The position numbers and the translations under genes are program-made. Below the pieces are notes generated by a model. It saw only the letters and a program-made list of their open reading frames with translations. It was not told the DNA's origin and did no database searches. A DNA stretch of 64,000 nucleotides from Actinoallomurus spadix. Its GTDB lineage: Bacteria > Actinomycetota > Actinomycetes > Streptosporangiales > Streptosporangiaceae. The number at the start of each line of letters is the position of its first letter. Within the stretch, counting starts at the first letter, position 1. Location of the stretch: contig NZ_JAMXMX010000018.1 of the NCBI RefSeq assembly GCF_024055725.1, positions 62,001 through 126,000 of the forward strand, written 5' to 3'. This document shows positions 16,648-25,769 of the stretch, one piece after another.

Positions 16648-17653
16648 GACACAGACGGCCATGGCCGCGCCGGCCCGCGGCCGGATCACCGCGCCACGGC
16701 TGGCGCGCCTGCGCGACCTCGCGCTCGTACCGGCGATCATCGTGATCGCCATCGTCGGCTACTTCGTCAACCCGGTGTTCCTGCACTGGGACAACCTGGT
16801 CAACGTCCTGCAGCAGCAGTCGGAGATCTCCCTGCTCGTGCTGGCCGAGGCGCTCATCCTCATCTGCGGGCGGATGGACCTGTCGCTGGAGTCGACGTTC
16901 GGCCTCGCCCCGGGCATCGCCGCCTGGCTCGTGCTCGCCCCCGGCGTCACGCACGGCGTCGGCTGGCTGTCCGGCGCCTGGTCGATCCCGGTCACCCTGG
17001 CCATCGGCGCCGTCATCGGCTGGATCAACGGCCTGCTGATCGTACGGTTCCGCCTGAACGGCTTCATCGTCACGCTCGGCATGCTGATCGTGCTGCGCGG
17101 CCTGCTGACCGGCATCAGCGGCGGCAAGACGTTCTTCAACCTGCCGTCCTCCATGGTCTACCTGGGCAACGCGGTCTGGTTGGGCCTGCCCGCGTCGATC
17201 TGGATCTGCCTGGTCCTGTACGCCCTGGCCATCGTCGTGACCGGCTACACCCGCTGGGGCCGCGCGCTGTACGCCATCGGCGGCAACACCGACGCGGCCC
17301 GCGCCGCCGGCATCCGCGTCGACCGGGTGCTGTGGGGCACGCTCGTGCTGGCGAGCCTCCTCGCCGCCCTCGGCGGCCTGCTGCTCACCGGACGGCTCGC
17401 CTCCGTCGCGGCCAGCCAGGGCAATGGCGCGATCTTCACGGTGTTCGCGGCGGCGGTGATCGGCGGCGTCTCGCTCAACGGCGGCAAGGGCACGATCTTC
17501 GGCGCCTTCACCGGCATCCTGCTGCTCTACATGATCCAGAATGTGCTCACGCTGGCCGGCGTCCCGGCGCAGTGGATCGGCGCGCTCAACGGTGCGATCA
17601 TCCTCATCGCGCTGATCATCAGCCGGATCACGTCGGGGCAGGCACAGGAGTAG
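16640..17653 (+). CDS. Sugar ABC importer, permease (RbsC type)
   Basis: A 337-residue integral membrane protein with about 9-10 helices of the BPD_transp_2 family. The signature 'GGNTDAARAAGIRVDRVLWGTLV' and the glycine-rich 'AAAVIGGVSLNGGKGTIFGAFTGI' near the C-terminus are diagnostic. It forms the channel for the importer with the two preceding genes. The start (GTG/ATG region at 16640, 'TETQTAM') overlaps the ATPase gene, indicating translational coupling. Confidence 0.92.
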   Translation: MTETQTAMAAPARGRITAPRLARLRDLALVPAIIVIAIVGYFVNPVFLHWDNLVNVLQQQSEISLLVLAEALILICGRMDLSLESTFGLAPGIAAWLVLAPGVTHGVGWLSGAWSIPVTLAIGAVIGWINGLLIVRFRLNGFIVTLGMLIVLRGLLTGISGGKTFFNLPSSMVYLGNAVWLGLPASIWICLVLYALAIVVTGYTRWGRALYAIGGNTDAARAAGIRVDRVLWGTLVLASLLAALGGLLLTGRLASVAASQGNGAIFTVFAAAVIGGVSLNGGKGTIFGAFTGILLLYMIQNVLTLAGVPAQWIGALNGAIILIALIISRITSGQAQE

Positions 17654-17655
17654 TG

Positions 17656-18600
17656 ATGGAACGCCGCAGACTCGGATCCTCCCCGGTCGAGGTGACGACG
17701 CTGTCGTTCGGTGGCGCGGCGATCGGCGGGCTGTTCGCCCCGGTCTCCGACGCCGATGCCACCGCGGCCGTACGCCGCGCCCGGGAGCGGGGCATCGGGT
17801 ACTTCGACACCGCGCCGCACTACGGCGCCGGCCGCGGGGAACGCCGCATGGGCGCCGCCCTGACCGCCGCGTCCGCAGGCGCCGCGCCCGCCGCCGCGTA
17901 CGTGCTGTCGACCAAGGTCGGGCGGATCATCGTTCCCCTCGGACCCGGGGAGCCGCCCGAGGAGGAGGGCTTCGCCGACCCGCCGCCGTACAAGCGGGTG
18001 TGGGACTGGAGCGCCGACGGCATCCGCCGGTCCCTGGAGGAGTCCCTGGAACGCCTCGGCGCCGACCACGTGGACGTCGTCTACCTGCACGACCCGGACG
18101 GCCACGAGGAAGAGGTGTACGCGACGGCGTACCCGGCGCTGGCCGCGCTGCGCGACGAGGGCGTGGTCGGCGCGATCGGCGCGGGGATGAACCAGACCCC
18201 CATGCTGACGCGGTTCGTCGAACGCCTCGACCTGGACGTCGTGCTGTGCGCCGGCCGGTACACGCTCCTCGACCGGTCGGCGGAGGAGGACCTGTTCCCC
18301 GCGTGCGTCCGGCGCGGCACCTCGGTCGTCGCCGGCGGCGTGTTCAACTCCGGGCTGCTGGCCGGCGGCACCACGTACGACTACGCGCCGGCCCCGCCGG
18401 AGCTGCTGGAACGCGTCGCCCGGCTGGAACGGATCTGCGCCGGGCACGGCGTGCCGCTGCGCGCGGCGGCGCTGCGGTTCCCGCTGCGGCACCCGGTGGT
18501 GGCGAGCGTTCTGGTCGGCTGCCGCAGCGCGGCGGAGGTCGACGACAACTGCGACCTGTTCGAGCTGGACATCCCCGAGGCGCTCTGGGAGGAGCTGTGA
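17656..18600 (+). CDS. Aldo/keto reductase, likely L-fucose (6-deoxyhexose) dehydrogenase
   Basis: A 314-residue AKR with the catalytic tetrad D51, Y56, K87 and H145 ('FDTAPHYGAGRGE', 'STKVGR', 'VVYLHDPD'). The family includes L-fucose and D-threo-aldose dehydrogenases, which oxidise the pyranose to a lactone with NAD(P). The next gene encodes a lactonase, which fits. AGGAG at 17646-17650 precedes the ATG by 5 bases. It overlaps the lactonase gene by 4 bases (GTGA). Confidence 0.88.
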   Translation: MERRRLGSSPVEVTTLSFGGAAIGGLFAPVSDADATAAVRRARERGIGYFDTAPHYGAGRGERRMGAALTAASAGAAPAAAYVLSTKVGRIIVPLGPGEPPEEEGFADPPPYKRVWDWSADGIRRSLEESLERLGADHVDVVYLHDPDGHEEEVYATAYPALAALRDEGVVGAIGAGMNQTPMLTRFVERLDLDVVLCAGRYTLLDRSAEEDLFPACVRRGTSVVAGGVFNSGLLAGGTTYDYAPAPPELLERVARLERICAGHGVPLRAAALRFPLRHPVVASVLVGCRSAAEVDDNCDLFELDIPEALWEEL

Positions 18601-19460
18601 GCACGCTCGTCGACGCCCACCATCACCTGTGGGACACCGGCGTCCGCGACTACTCCTGGATGGACGGCCCGTGGGCCGATCCCCTCCAGGGCCGGTTCGA
18701 CGCGGCCCGTTACACGGAGCTGACCCGGCCGTACGGCGTGCGGGACTCGATCGCCGTGCAGGCGCTGCAGGACGTCGGCGAGACGTACGACCTGCTGGCC
18801 GTCGCGGCCGACCCGGTCGAGCTCGAGCACGGCGACGAGCCGGGTCCGATCGCGGGTGTGGTCGGCTGGGTGGACCTGACCGCGCCCGACGTCGCGGACC
18901 GGATCGCCGAGGTGCGGGAGAGCCCGGCGGGCGGGCTGCTCGTCGGTATCCGGCACCTCGCCCAGGACGAGCCGGACCCCGCGTGGCTGCTGCGGCCGGA
19001 GGTCACGCGCGGCATCGCGGCCGTCGGGGCCGCCGGCCTGGTGTACGACGTGCTGATCCGGCCGCCGCAGGCCACGGCCGCCCTGGAGCTCGTGCGCCGG
19101 CTGCCGGAGGTGTCCTTCGTCCTCGACCACGCTGGGAAGCCCGACATCGCCGGCGGCGCCTGGGAGCCGTGGGCGGGCTGGATCACCTCGCTGGCCGCGC
19201 TGCCCAACGTGACAGTCAAACTGTCCGGCCTCCTCACCGAGGCGGCACCCGAGTGGAAACCGGCCGACATCCTGCCGTACGCCCGTCATGTGCTGGACTC
19301 CTTCGGCGCGGACCGCGTGATGTACGGCTCCGACTGGCCGGTCTGCACGCTCGCCGCGTCGTACGGGCAGGTCCTCGACCTGGCGCGGGAGGCGGTGCCG
19401 GCCGGGGACCGGGACGCGGTGTTCGGCGGAACGGCCCGCCGCGTGTACGGGCTGAGTTGA
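18597..19460 (+). CDS. Amidohydrolase-family L-fucono-lactonase
   Basis: A 287-residue TIM-barrel amidohydrolase (COG3618 type). It begins 'VSTLVDAHHHLWD' with the metal HxH motif, then 'VLDHAGKPDI' (third-strand His), 'VTVKLSGLLTEA' and 'VMYGSDWPVCTLA' (the metal/catalytic Asp). COG3618 members hydrolyse sugar lactones; here L-fucono-1,5-lactone to L-fuconate is inferred from the adjacent dehydrogenase and dehydratase. It is the last gene of the operon. Confidence 0.9.
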   Translation: MSTLVDAHHHLWDTGVRDYSWMDGPWADPLQGRFDAARYTELTRPYGVRDSIAVQALQDVGETYDLLAVAADPVELEHGDEPGPIAGVVGWVDLTAPDVADRIAEVRESPAGGLLVGIRHLAQDEPDPAWLLRPEVTRGIAAVGAAGLVYDVLIRPPQATAALELVRRLPEVSFVLDHAGKPDIAGGAWEPWAGWITSLAALPNVTVKLSGLLTEAAPEWKPADILPYARHVLDSFGADRVMYGSDWPVCTLAASYGQVLDLAREAVPAGDRDAVFGGTARRVYGLS

Positions 19461-19500
19461 GGTCCTCATCCGCCCTGCCCCGTGAGACGTGCGGTGGGGT

Positions 19501-20439
19501 TCACACGGGGAAGCGCACGCCGACCAGCCGCTCGGAGGCCTCCCAGATCCTGCGGGCGTCGTCCAGGTCGCGCAGCGGAGCCCATAGCTCCTGCTGCGCG
19601 GGAGCGCCGCCGAGACCGCCCGGTCCCTTGGGGCCGTAGAACCGGCCGCCCCGCGCGTCCGGGCCGGTCGCGGCCAGCAGCGCGGGCAGGGCGGCGGTGT
19701 CGACGGTGCCGACGATGATGCCCAGGCGAGAGAGCACCCGGATCACGCGGACCGCGCCGGTGTCCTTCTGCCGCCCCATGCCGGGCTGCGCGGACAGCAG
19801 GTTCGTGGGGGAGATGCCGGGGTGGCAGAGATTGCTGGTGATACCCCACCCGTTCGCCTTGCTGCGCGCCTCGAGCTCGCGGGCGAACAGGCCGATCGCG
19901 ATCTTGGACTGGCTGTAGGCCTTCCGCGCGTCGTAGCCGCGCTCCCAGTTCAGGTCGTCCCAGTTGATCGCGCCGCTGTGCGCGGCGATGCTCGTCTGGT
20001 GCGTGATCCGGGCCCTGCCCTCACGGAGCAGCGGCAGCAGGCCTAGGGTGAGCGCGAAGTGACCGAGGTGGTTGGTGCCGAACTGCAGCTCGAATCCGTC
20101 CTTGGTGACCTGGTGGCTGGGCGGTGTCATCACACCGGCGTTGTTGATGAGGATGTCGATCGGGCGGCCTTCACTCACGAGCCGGTCCGTGAGCGCGGCC
20201 ACCGAGTCGAGCGAGGCCAGATCGAGGGCGCGGGTAGTGATCTTCGCACCCGGGACGAGGCCGCGAATGCGGCCGGCCGCGCTCTCGCCCTTGGCCGGGG
20301 TGCGGACCGGCATGATCACCTCGGCGCCCGCCGCGGCGAGGCGGGTGGCGATGACGAAGCCGATGCCGTCGCTCGCGCCGGTGATGACGGCGAGCCTCCC
20401 GGACAGGTCGGGGACGGCGAGGCCGATGGTGCGAGGCAT
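19501..20439 (-). CDS. SDR, retinol-dehydrogenase/light-dependent-reductase-like
   Basis: A 312-residue atypical-length [11 protein letters not shown] (residues 20-27), basic 'VRTPAKGE' after beta 2 suggesting NADP(H), NNAGVM, and 'YSQSKIA' as the Tyr/Lys site. The long C-terminal part ('[25 protein letters not shown]') is typical of the RDH/WWOX-like oxidoreductases in actinomycetes. The start was set to the ATG preceded by GAAGGAG; the frame is open further upstream but that stretch has no start with a Shine-Dalgarno. Substrate unknown. Confidence 0.85.
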   Translation of the reverse strand: MPRTIGLAVPDLSGRLAVITGASDGIGFVIATRLAAAGAEVIMPVRTPAKGESAAGRIRGLVPGAKITTRALDLASLDSVAALTDRLVSEGRPIDILINNAGVMTPPSHQVTKDGFELQFGTNHLGHFALTLGLLPLLREGRARITHQTSIAAHSGAINWDDLNWERGYDARKAYSQSKIAIGLFARELEARSKANGWGITSNLCHPGISPTNLLSAQPGMGRQKDTGAVRVIRVLSRLGIIVGTVDTAALPALLAATGPDARGGRFYGPKGPGGLGGAPAQQELWAPLRDLDDARRIWEASERLVGVRFPV

Positions 20440-20825
20440 GAGCGGTCTCCTTCTTCCCGCGGCGAGATCCGCTGCGGGTCGGCGTGTGCGTCCATGCTCG
20501 AACCTCGCCGGCCGCGGATTCAGGGCCCGGTCATCCACGGATCGCCGATCCCCTGTTGGGAACCGGAGCGAGTAGCCGGCGGGTCCCACCGGCCGGTACC
20601 AACGGAAAGTGGTTGCGCTGACACCGTTCGTCGTGGATGCTCGGTCCATGCATCAGAGTCATGACGCGGCATGCCGCGCCTGTCGGTGTCGATCGCGGGG
20701 CTGACATGGCAGGCGTTCTCGGAGACGGTCGGCGTGGTGGGGATCGCGCCGGGACGGTGGCGTCGTTGCTTCCCCCGTCTGTCAGGATGCTTCATCCTGG
20801 AAAGCCGAGGCCGGAGGTGACAGGC
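20440..20825. other. Non-coding stretch, SDR to toxin-antitoxin
   Basis: No convincing gene on either strand. The plus-strand frame here is open into the antitoxin but its codons lack the normal third-position bias and it has no ribosome site. It holds the SDR promoter region and a hairpin at 20783-20799. Confidence 0.6.
20783..20799. promoter_or_regulatory. Inverted repeat before antitoxin gene
   Basis: CAGGAT-gcttc-ATCCTG, a 6-bp perfect dyad 13 bases upstream of the GGAGGTGA ribosome site. A place for autoregulation by the antitoxin (inference). Confidence 0.4.
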
Positions 20826-21539
20826 TTGGCGGTGGATCGATTCTCCACTCCGCTTTACGGGATCGCCGAGGCGGCGGATTACCTGGCGGTTCCTGCGTCG
20901 ACGTTCACAACCTGGGCCTTCGGCTACGAGCGCAGGAGGCCCGGTGGGGCTCTTGTCAGCGTGCGGCCTGTGATCACTGCGGTTCGGCCGGCCCGGCGAA
21001 AGGACCCGGCGGTCCCGTTCGTCGGGCTGGCCGAAGCGTACGCGCTGGCGGCCTTCCGGCACGCCGGTGTTCCTCTTCAGCGGATCAGGCCGGCCATCGA
21101 CGCGCTCAAGCGAGAGCTCGGCTTGGAACACGCCTTGGCCAGTCGGCAACTGTTCACCGACGGAGCCGAGGTTCTTTACGACTACGCCGAACACGCGGCA
21201 GATACCCCTGGGGGCATCTCGGCCAGAGAGCTCGTGGTGGTCCGCAACAACCAGCGAGTCTTCGCCGAGGTCGTCGAAGAGTACCTACGCCGCGTTGAGT
21301 TCGCCGACGATGGGTATGCCCAGATGATCAGGCTTCCGCAGTATCGCGTCGCGGATGTTCTCATCGATGCGGAACACGCCTTTGGCAGGCCGCGATTCGC
21401 GCACGGCGGTGCGAAATTGGAAGATGTGCTCGATCTCTTCCAGGCAGGTGAGCCAATCCAGGCGGTCGCCGAAGAATTCGGGCTGACCCAGGTCGAAGTC
21501 GAGGACGCCCTGCGTGTCGCAACACGAGCAGCCGCTTAA
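20826..21539 (+). CDS. DUF433-containing antitoxin (VapB45-like)
   Basis: A 237-residue protein starting at TTG, chosen because GGAGGTGA at 20813-20820 lies 5 bases upstream. N-terminal part: MerR-like helix-turn-helix ('LYGIAEAADYLAVPASTFTTWAFGYE'). Middle: 'FVGLAEAYALAAFRHAGVPLQRIRPAIDALKRELG'. C-terminal DUF433 helix module ('DLFQAGEPIQAVAEEFGLTQVEVEDAL'). DUF433 proteins paired with PIN-like proteins are toxin-antitoxin antitoxins. It overlaps the toxin gene by 26 bases. GC is near 60% here, well below the neighbours, suggesting acquisition by transfer. Confidence 0.8.
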   Translation: MAVDRFSTPLYGIAEAADYLAVPASTFTTWAFGYERRRPGGALVSVRPVITAVRPARRKDPAVPFVGLAEAYALAAFRHAGVPLQRIRPAIDALKRELGLEHALASRQLFTDGAEVLYDYAEHAADTPGGISARELVVVRNNQRVFAEVVEEYLRRVEFADDGYAQMIRLPQYRVADVLIDAEHAFGRPRFAHGGAKLEDVLDLFQAGEPIQAVAEEFGLTQVEVEDALRVATRAAA

Positions 21540-21927
21540 GTTCTTCGTCGACCGGAGTCTGGGCCGCGTCGCCGTGCCCCGGTTACTCCGAGTCGCCGGT
21601 TGGAACATCATCACGCTCGCCGAGCACTATGGCGTGCCCCAAGACGAGCAGGTCGCCGACGTTGAGTGGATCGAACAAACCGCCAAGCTCGGCTGGCCCG
21701 TCCTGATGAAGGACAAGAAGATCCGTTACCGTCGCGCAGAGATCGACGCGGTCAGTGAGCATCAGGCGCGGTGCTATGTCATCAGCCGCGGTGATCTCAC
21801 TTCTGCGGAGTATGCGGAGCGTTTCATCAGGAACCGAGAAGCGATATTCAGGACGGCATCAATGGCAGGGCCGTTCATCTACGCCGTACACCTCGATCGC
21901 CTTGAGCCCTTGTACCCGAGAACCTGA
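21514..21927 (+). CDS. PIN-like toxin (VapC45 type)
   Basis: A 137-residue protein, GTG start inside the antitoxin 3' end. It shows the Mut7-C/VapC45-type PIN-like layout: 'FFVDRSLGRVAVPRLLRVAGW' with the first acidic residue, 'NIITLAEHYGVPQDEQVADVEWIEQTAKLGWPVLMKDKKI', then 'HQARCYVISRGDLTSAEYAERFI'. PIN proteins cleave RNA with a metal-binding acidic cluster; the target here is unknown. Low-GC codon use matches the antitoxin. A clean terminator follows. Confidence 0.8.
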   Translation: MSQHEQPLKFFVDRSLGRVAVPRLLRVAGWNIITLAEHYGVPQDEQVADVEWIEQTAKLGWPVLMKDKKIRYRRAEIDAVSEHQARCYVISRGDLTSAEYAERFIRNREAIFRTASMAGPFIYAVHLDRLEPLYPRT

Positions 21928-21936
21928 CGGGCATCA

Positions 21937-21963
21937 TCACCGAAATCGGTTTCGGTGACTTTT
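21937..21963. terminator. Hairpin terminator after toxin-antitoxin operon
   Basis: Perfect 9-bp stem TCACCGAAA/TTTCGGTGA (21937-21945, 21950-21958) with a TCGG loop, followed by CTTTT. It separates the toxin gene from the convergent glycosidase. Confidence 0.85.
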
Positions 21964-21965
21964 GA

Positions 21966-24035
21966 TCACTCGGTGGTGGTGCAGACCTCGCCGTTGAGGC
22001 GGAACACGCCCGGCGGGATGTTCGGGCCGGTGTAGGCGCCGACGAAGCCGATGCTCACGGTGGCGCCGGCGGCCAGTCGCCCGTTCGTGTCGAGGCTGGT
22101 GGCCTTGACGTCCCGGCCGTCCTGGGTCCAGGTGGCGTTCCAGCCGCTGCCGACCTGCTGGCGGCCGGTCGGCCAGGTGAAGGTGAGGGTCCAGCCGTCG
22201 AGCGGGTCGGGGCCGTTGTCGGTGACGTCGACCCCGGCGACGTAGCCGCTGGCCCAGTCGTTCTGGTCGGTGAAGCGGACGGTGCACGCACTGGTCGCCG
22301 GACTGCCGGTGGTGAACGTCAGCGGCGGCGAGGCCCAGGACACCTTCCCGGCGGTGTCGCGGGCCAGCACGTTCACCGTGTACCGGGTGCCGGGGTCGAG
22401 GTTGCGAACCGTCATCGACGTGCCGGCGGTCTCGCCGAGTTCCTCGCTGGTGGTGCCGTTCTGCCGGTACACCTCGTATTTGGCGATCGGGTGCGTTCCC
22501 GCGGCGGCCGCCGGCCAGGAGATCGTCGCGGTCCGGTCGGTGACCGCCGAGGCGGTCGGCAGGCCGGGCGCCGCAGGCGCTCCGGCGGGCTCGCCCGCCG
22601 GGTGCAGGACGAGCGTGGTCAGCGAGTACGGCGGCAGGGTCTGGCTCGTCGCGCTGCCGGTCCGGGCCGAGTGCACGGCCGTGTCGCCGTTCCCGAACGA
22701 GAAGACGGTGGGCGTCGTGGCGGCGGGGGTGTAGCCGGCGTAGTCGATGCTCACCGGGTGGGCGTTGTCGGGGTCCTTGTTCACCAGGAGGACCGCGAGG
22801 TCGCCGTTCGGGCGGCGGGCGGCGTGCGCGGTGACCAGGGCCTGGTCGGTGCCGGCCCGGACGAACCGGTCGCCGGGGCGGGCGAAGTCGTTCATCATGG
22901 CCAGGCCGTGGTAGGGGGCGAAGGGCGTGTTGAGCGGCGGTTCACAGGTCGCGCCGTCGGAGGTGCAGGTGCCGCTGGACAGCATGCCGAAGTCGCCGTA
23001 GTCGGTCTGGCCGGCCACCGTCGAGATCGTGCCGATGCCGTTGTGGACGTCCCACCAGTCGACGGTGAAGACGCCGTTCGCGAGCAGCCCGCTGTACGCG
23101 TCGGCGAGGAACAGCGCGCCCGGCTGGGTGTCCTCGCCCACGCCCACGTTCGTCTCGGTGAGGCTGATGCCGATGCGGTCGGACCCGGCACCGGCGTACC
23201 GGGCGATCTGCCGCCGCAGCAGGTAGACGGCGTCGTCGATCTGCTCCGGCTTGGCCAGGGCCTCGCCCGCCGTACCGCCGCCCGGGTACCAGTGCACGTC
23301 CACGAAGTCGATCTTCGGTCCGGCGATGGAGAGCACGGTCTGGTTCCAGTTGGCCGCGTCGCCGTCGGCGACCACCGCGTCCGGCCAGTTCGCCGGCATG
23401 GTGAGCACGGCGCCGACCTTGATCGTGGGGTCGGCCGCCTTCATCGCGTCGGCGTACGCGACGACGCCCTGGGCGTACGCCGCCGGGCTCTTGTCGGCGT
23501 GGTCGTCGGCCTCCCAGCCGGAGCCGTAGTGGCCGTTGCCGTAGTTCTCGTTGCCGATCGTCCAGTACTTCGCGGCGTACCCCTTGGTCACGTTGGCGTA
23601 CCGGACCCAGTCGGCCGCCTCCCCGGGCGTCCCGGTGCCGTAGTTCGCGATGATCATCGGCTGCGCGCCGACCCGCCGTACGGAGGCCATGAAGGTGTCG
23701 AAGTCGGTGTTCGGGGCGACGTATCCGCCGGGCGCGGTGTGCGTCTTCCAGTGGTAGATGTCGCCGTACGAGCCGCCCGGGTACCGGATCATCCGGACGC
23801 CGGCCGTCTTGAGCCGGTCCGACACGGCGGTGGTGCCGAGTTCGGCGTCCCAGATCGCGTCGTTCACGCCGAGCCCGGTGCCGGGCATGGCCGCCAGCCC
23901 CGCGCGGGCGTTCACGGTGACCTTCACCGGTGTAACCGCCGCACTCGGGCCGGCCGACGCGAGCCCGGCCGGGGAGAGAGCCGCGACGAACGCGGTCAGC
24001 GTCGCGGCGACGGCAGGACGTAGGCGCATCCTCAT
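21966..24035 (-). CDS. Secreted clan GH-A glycosidase with FN3 and CBM2 (arabinofuranosidase-like)
   Basis: A 689-residue secreted enzyme. Signal peptide residues 1-28 (ending GLASA). Catalytic (beta/alpha)8 part about 35-480 with acid/base E163 in 'YWTIGNENYGNG' and probable nucleophile E294 in 'SLTETNVG', similar in style to GH51/GH39 alpha-L-arabinofuranosidase or xylosidase relatives. An FN3 domain follows at about 488-575 and a CBM2 cellulose/xylan-binding domain at 585-689 bounded by a Cys pair. It probably trims plant cell-wall polysaccharide outside the cell. The exact GH family is not certain. Confidence 0.85.
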   Translation of the reverse strand: MRMRLRPAVAATLTAFVAALSPAGLASAGPSAAVTPVKVTVNARAGLAAMPGTGLGVNDAIWDAELGTTAVSDRLKTAGVRMIRYPGGSYGDIYHWKTHTAPGGYVAPNTDFDTFMASVRRVGAQPMIIANYGTGTPGEAADWVRYANVTKGYAAKYWTIGNENYGNGHYGSGWEADDHADKSPAAYAQGVVAYADAMKAADPTIKVGAVLTMPANWPDAVVADGDAANWNQTVLSIAGPKIDFVDVHWYPGGGTAGEALAKPEQIDDAVYLLRRQIARYAGAGSDRIGISLTETNVGVGEDTQPGALFLADAYSGLLANGVFTVDWWDVHNGIGTISTVAGQTDYGDFGMLSSGTCTSDGATCEPPLNTPFAPYHGLAMMNDFARPGDRFVRAGTDQALVTAHAARRPNGDLAVLLVNKDPDNAHPVSIDYAGYTPAATTPTVFSFGNGDTAVHSARTGSATSQTLPPYSLTTLVLHPAGEPAGAPAAPGLPTASAVTDRTATISWPAAAAGTHPIAKYEVYRQNGTTSEELGETAGTSMTVRNLDPGTRYTVNVLARDTAGKVSWASPPLTFTTGSPATSACTVRFTDQNDWASGYVAGVDVTDNGPDPLDGWTLTFTWPTGRQQVGSGWNATWTQDGRDVKATSLDTNGRLAAGATVSIGFVGAYTGPNIPPGVFRLNGEVCTTTE

Positions 24036-24399
24036 CGGAGTCCAATCACCGGTGATCAAGGTCGCCTCATGCTGAGATCGCGCCCCAGGACTGTCAACGG
24101 AGCCCGCCCGTACCCGGAGAACGATCGGACCGGATGCCACCGCGGAGCGGGGAGTCCGGCCTGGTCCGGGCACCGGAGGCCACCGGTGGGTCCCGCCCCG
24201 GTGCGCCGGGTCCGGTCCGCCCGGCGTGAAACTTTCGCGCGGGCCCCCAGGTCGGGGCCGCCTCCTCATCCGTGACGTTGACCCATCCGGCGAACGGTTC
24301 TTACCGTTTCGACCCGTCCGGCATACCGAACGGATTTCTGAACACCGCACGGTGCTGTCCCACCCAGCCCACGCATCGGGAGGAGGAGCCACGGCGGCC
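24036..24399. promoter_or_regulatory. 364-bp divergent region between two CBM2 enzymes
   Basis: No gene. The region holds a dyad AACGGT-tctt-ACCGTT at 24293-24308 that could be an operator for one or both secreted enzymes; no LacI gene adjoins it. A GGGAGGAGGAG ribosome site precedes the esterase start. Confidence 0.45.
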
Positions 24400-25698
24400 A
24401 TGAAGCTGAAGACGAGAGGTCTGGCGACACTGCTCGCCGCCCTGCTGGCCGCGGCCGGTGGGCTGGTGTCCATGCACAAGGCGTCGGCGGCGTCGCTCGT
24501 CGAGGTGACGAACTTCGGCAACAACCCGACGAACCTACGGATGTACGAGTACGTGCCGAACTCCGTGGCGGCGCACCCGGCGATCCTCGTCGTCTCGCAC
24601 TACTGCACCGGCTCTGGCCCGGCGATGTACTCGGGCCGCCCGGAGTTCCCCCGGCTCGCGGACAGGTACGGCTTCATCATCGTCTACCCCTCGGCCACCC
24701 GCAGCGGCTCCTGCTTCGACGTGTCGACGGCCGGCGCGCTCAAGCACAACGGCACCAGCGACCCGGCCGGCATCATGTCGATGGTCCAGTGGGAGGAGCA
24801 GCACCGGAACGCCGACGCGAGCCGGGTGTACGCCACGGGCGAGTCCTCCGGCGCGATGATGACCAACGTGCTGCTCGGCGACTATCCCGACGTCTTCAAG
24901 GCCGGGGCGGCCTTCGCCGGGGTTCCGTTCGCCTGCTTCGCCACCACCGACGGCTCGATGTGGAACAGCGCCTGCGCGAACGGCCAGATCAGCAAGACGC
25001 CGCAGCAGTGGGGCGACCTGGTTCGCGCCGCCTACCCCGGCTACACCGGCCCCCGCCCGCGTATGGAGGTCTGGCACGGTACGGCGGACTCCACGCTGAA
25101 CTACAACAACTTCGGCGAGGAGATCAAGGAGTGGACCAACGTGCTCGGTGTCGGCCAGACGCCGAGCTCCACCGACCACCCGCAGTCCTCGTGGACCCGC
25201 ACCCGGTACGGAGGGACGGGAACCACCGCGCCGGTCGAGGGGATCAGCGTCCAGGGCGCCGGTCACGGCGTCTACCAGACCGGGATGGGCGAGCTCGCCC
25301 TGCGGTTCATGGGCCTCATCGCTGACGGTTCGACGCCGACCCCGACTCCCACCCCCACGCCGACCCCGCCGGGCGAGTCGGGGCCCTGCGCGGTCAGTGA
25401 CACGGTGAGCGCCTGGAACACCGGCCTGACCGAGAGCATCACCATCAAGAACACCGGCAGCGCGGCGATCAACGGCTGGTCCCTCGCCTTCACCCTCCAC
25501 GGCGGCCAGACGATCACCTCCGGCTGGAACGCCGCCTTCACCGGTTCGAGCGGCCAGGTGACGGCGACCAACGTCTCCTACAACGGCTCCCTGGCACCGG
25601 GCGCGTCGACCAGCTTCGGCTTCCAGGCGAACCACACCGGGAACGCCGCCGCCCCGTCGGCCTTCACCCTGAACGGAACCGCCTGCACGGTCTCCTGA
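24400..25698 (+). CDS. Secreted PHB-depolymerase-family esterase (CE1-like) with CBM2
   Basis: A 432-residue secreted enzyme. Signal peptide about 1-31 (ASAAS). Alpha/beta-hydrolase part about 32-310 with nucleophile S149 in 'ATGESSGAMM', an Asp in 'WHGTADSTLN' and His in 'QGAGHGVYQTG'. A (TP)n linker, then CBM2 to the C-terminus (paired Cys near 'GPCAVS' and 'GTACTVS'). This layout is typical of actinobacterial acetyl-xylan or feruloyl esterases that strip ester decorations from xylan. Divergent from the GH-A enzyme, so joint use on plant walls is likely. Confidence 0.9.
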   Translation: MKLKTRGLATLLAALLAAAGGLVSMHKASAASLVEVTNFGNNPTNLRMYEYVPNSVAAHPAILVVSHYCTGSGPAMYSGRPEFPRLADRYGFIIVYPSATRSGSCFDVSTAGALKHNGTSDPAGIMSMVQWEEQHRNADASRVYATGESSGAMMTNVLLGDYPDVFKAGAAFAGVPFACFATTDGSMWNSACANGQISKTPQQWGDLVRAAYPGYTGPRPRMEVWHGTADSTLNYNNFGEEIKEWTNVLGVGQTPSSTDHPQSSWTRTRYGGTGTTAPVEGISVQGAGHGVYQTGMGELALRFMGLIADGSTPTPTPTPTPTPPGESGPCAVSDTVSAWNTGLTESITIKNTGSAAINGWSLAFTLHGGQTITSGWNAAFTGSSGQVTATNVSYNGSLAPGASTSFGFQANHTGNAAAPSAFTLNGTACTVS

Positions 25699-25715
25699 CG
25701 GAGACCCCGAGAACG

Positions 25716-25769
25716 GCTGATCCCTGGCGCCCGCCGAGCGGAGAGATAGGGCGGACGCCAGGGATCAGC
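25716..25769. terminator. Long hairpin terminator
   Basis: Two 20-base arms (25716-25735 and 25750-25769) pair at 19 of 20 positions around a 14-base loop. It follows the esterase stop by 17 bases. There is no T tract, as is usual in high-GC actinomycetes. Confidence 0.85.

Noticed and set aside
22491-24023. Long plus-strand open frame across the CBM2 glycosidase
   Set aside because: Low-complexity Gly/Arg/Val product antisense to a gene with signal peptide, catalytic motifs and CBM2.
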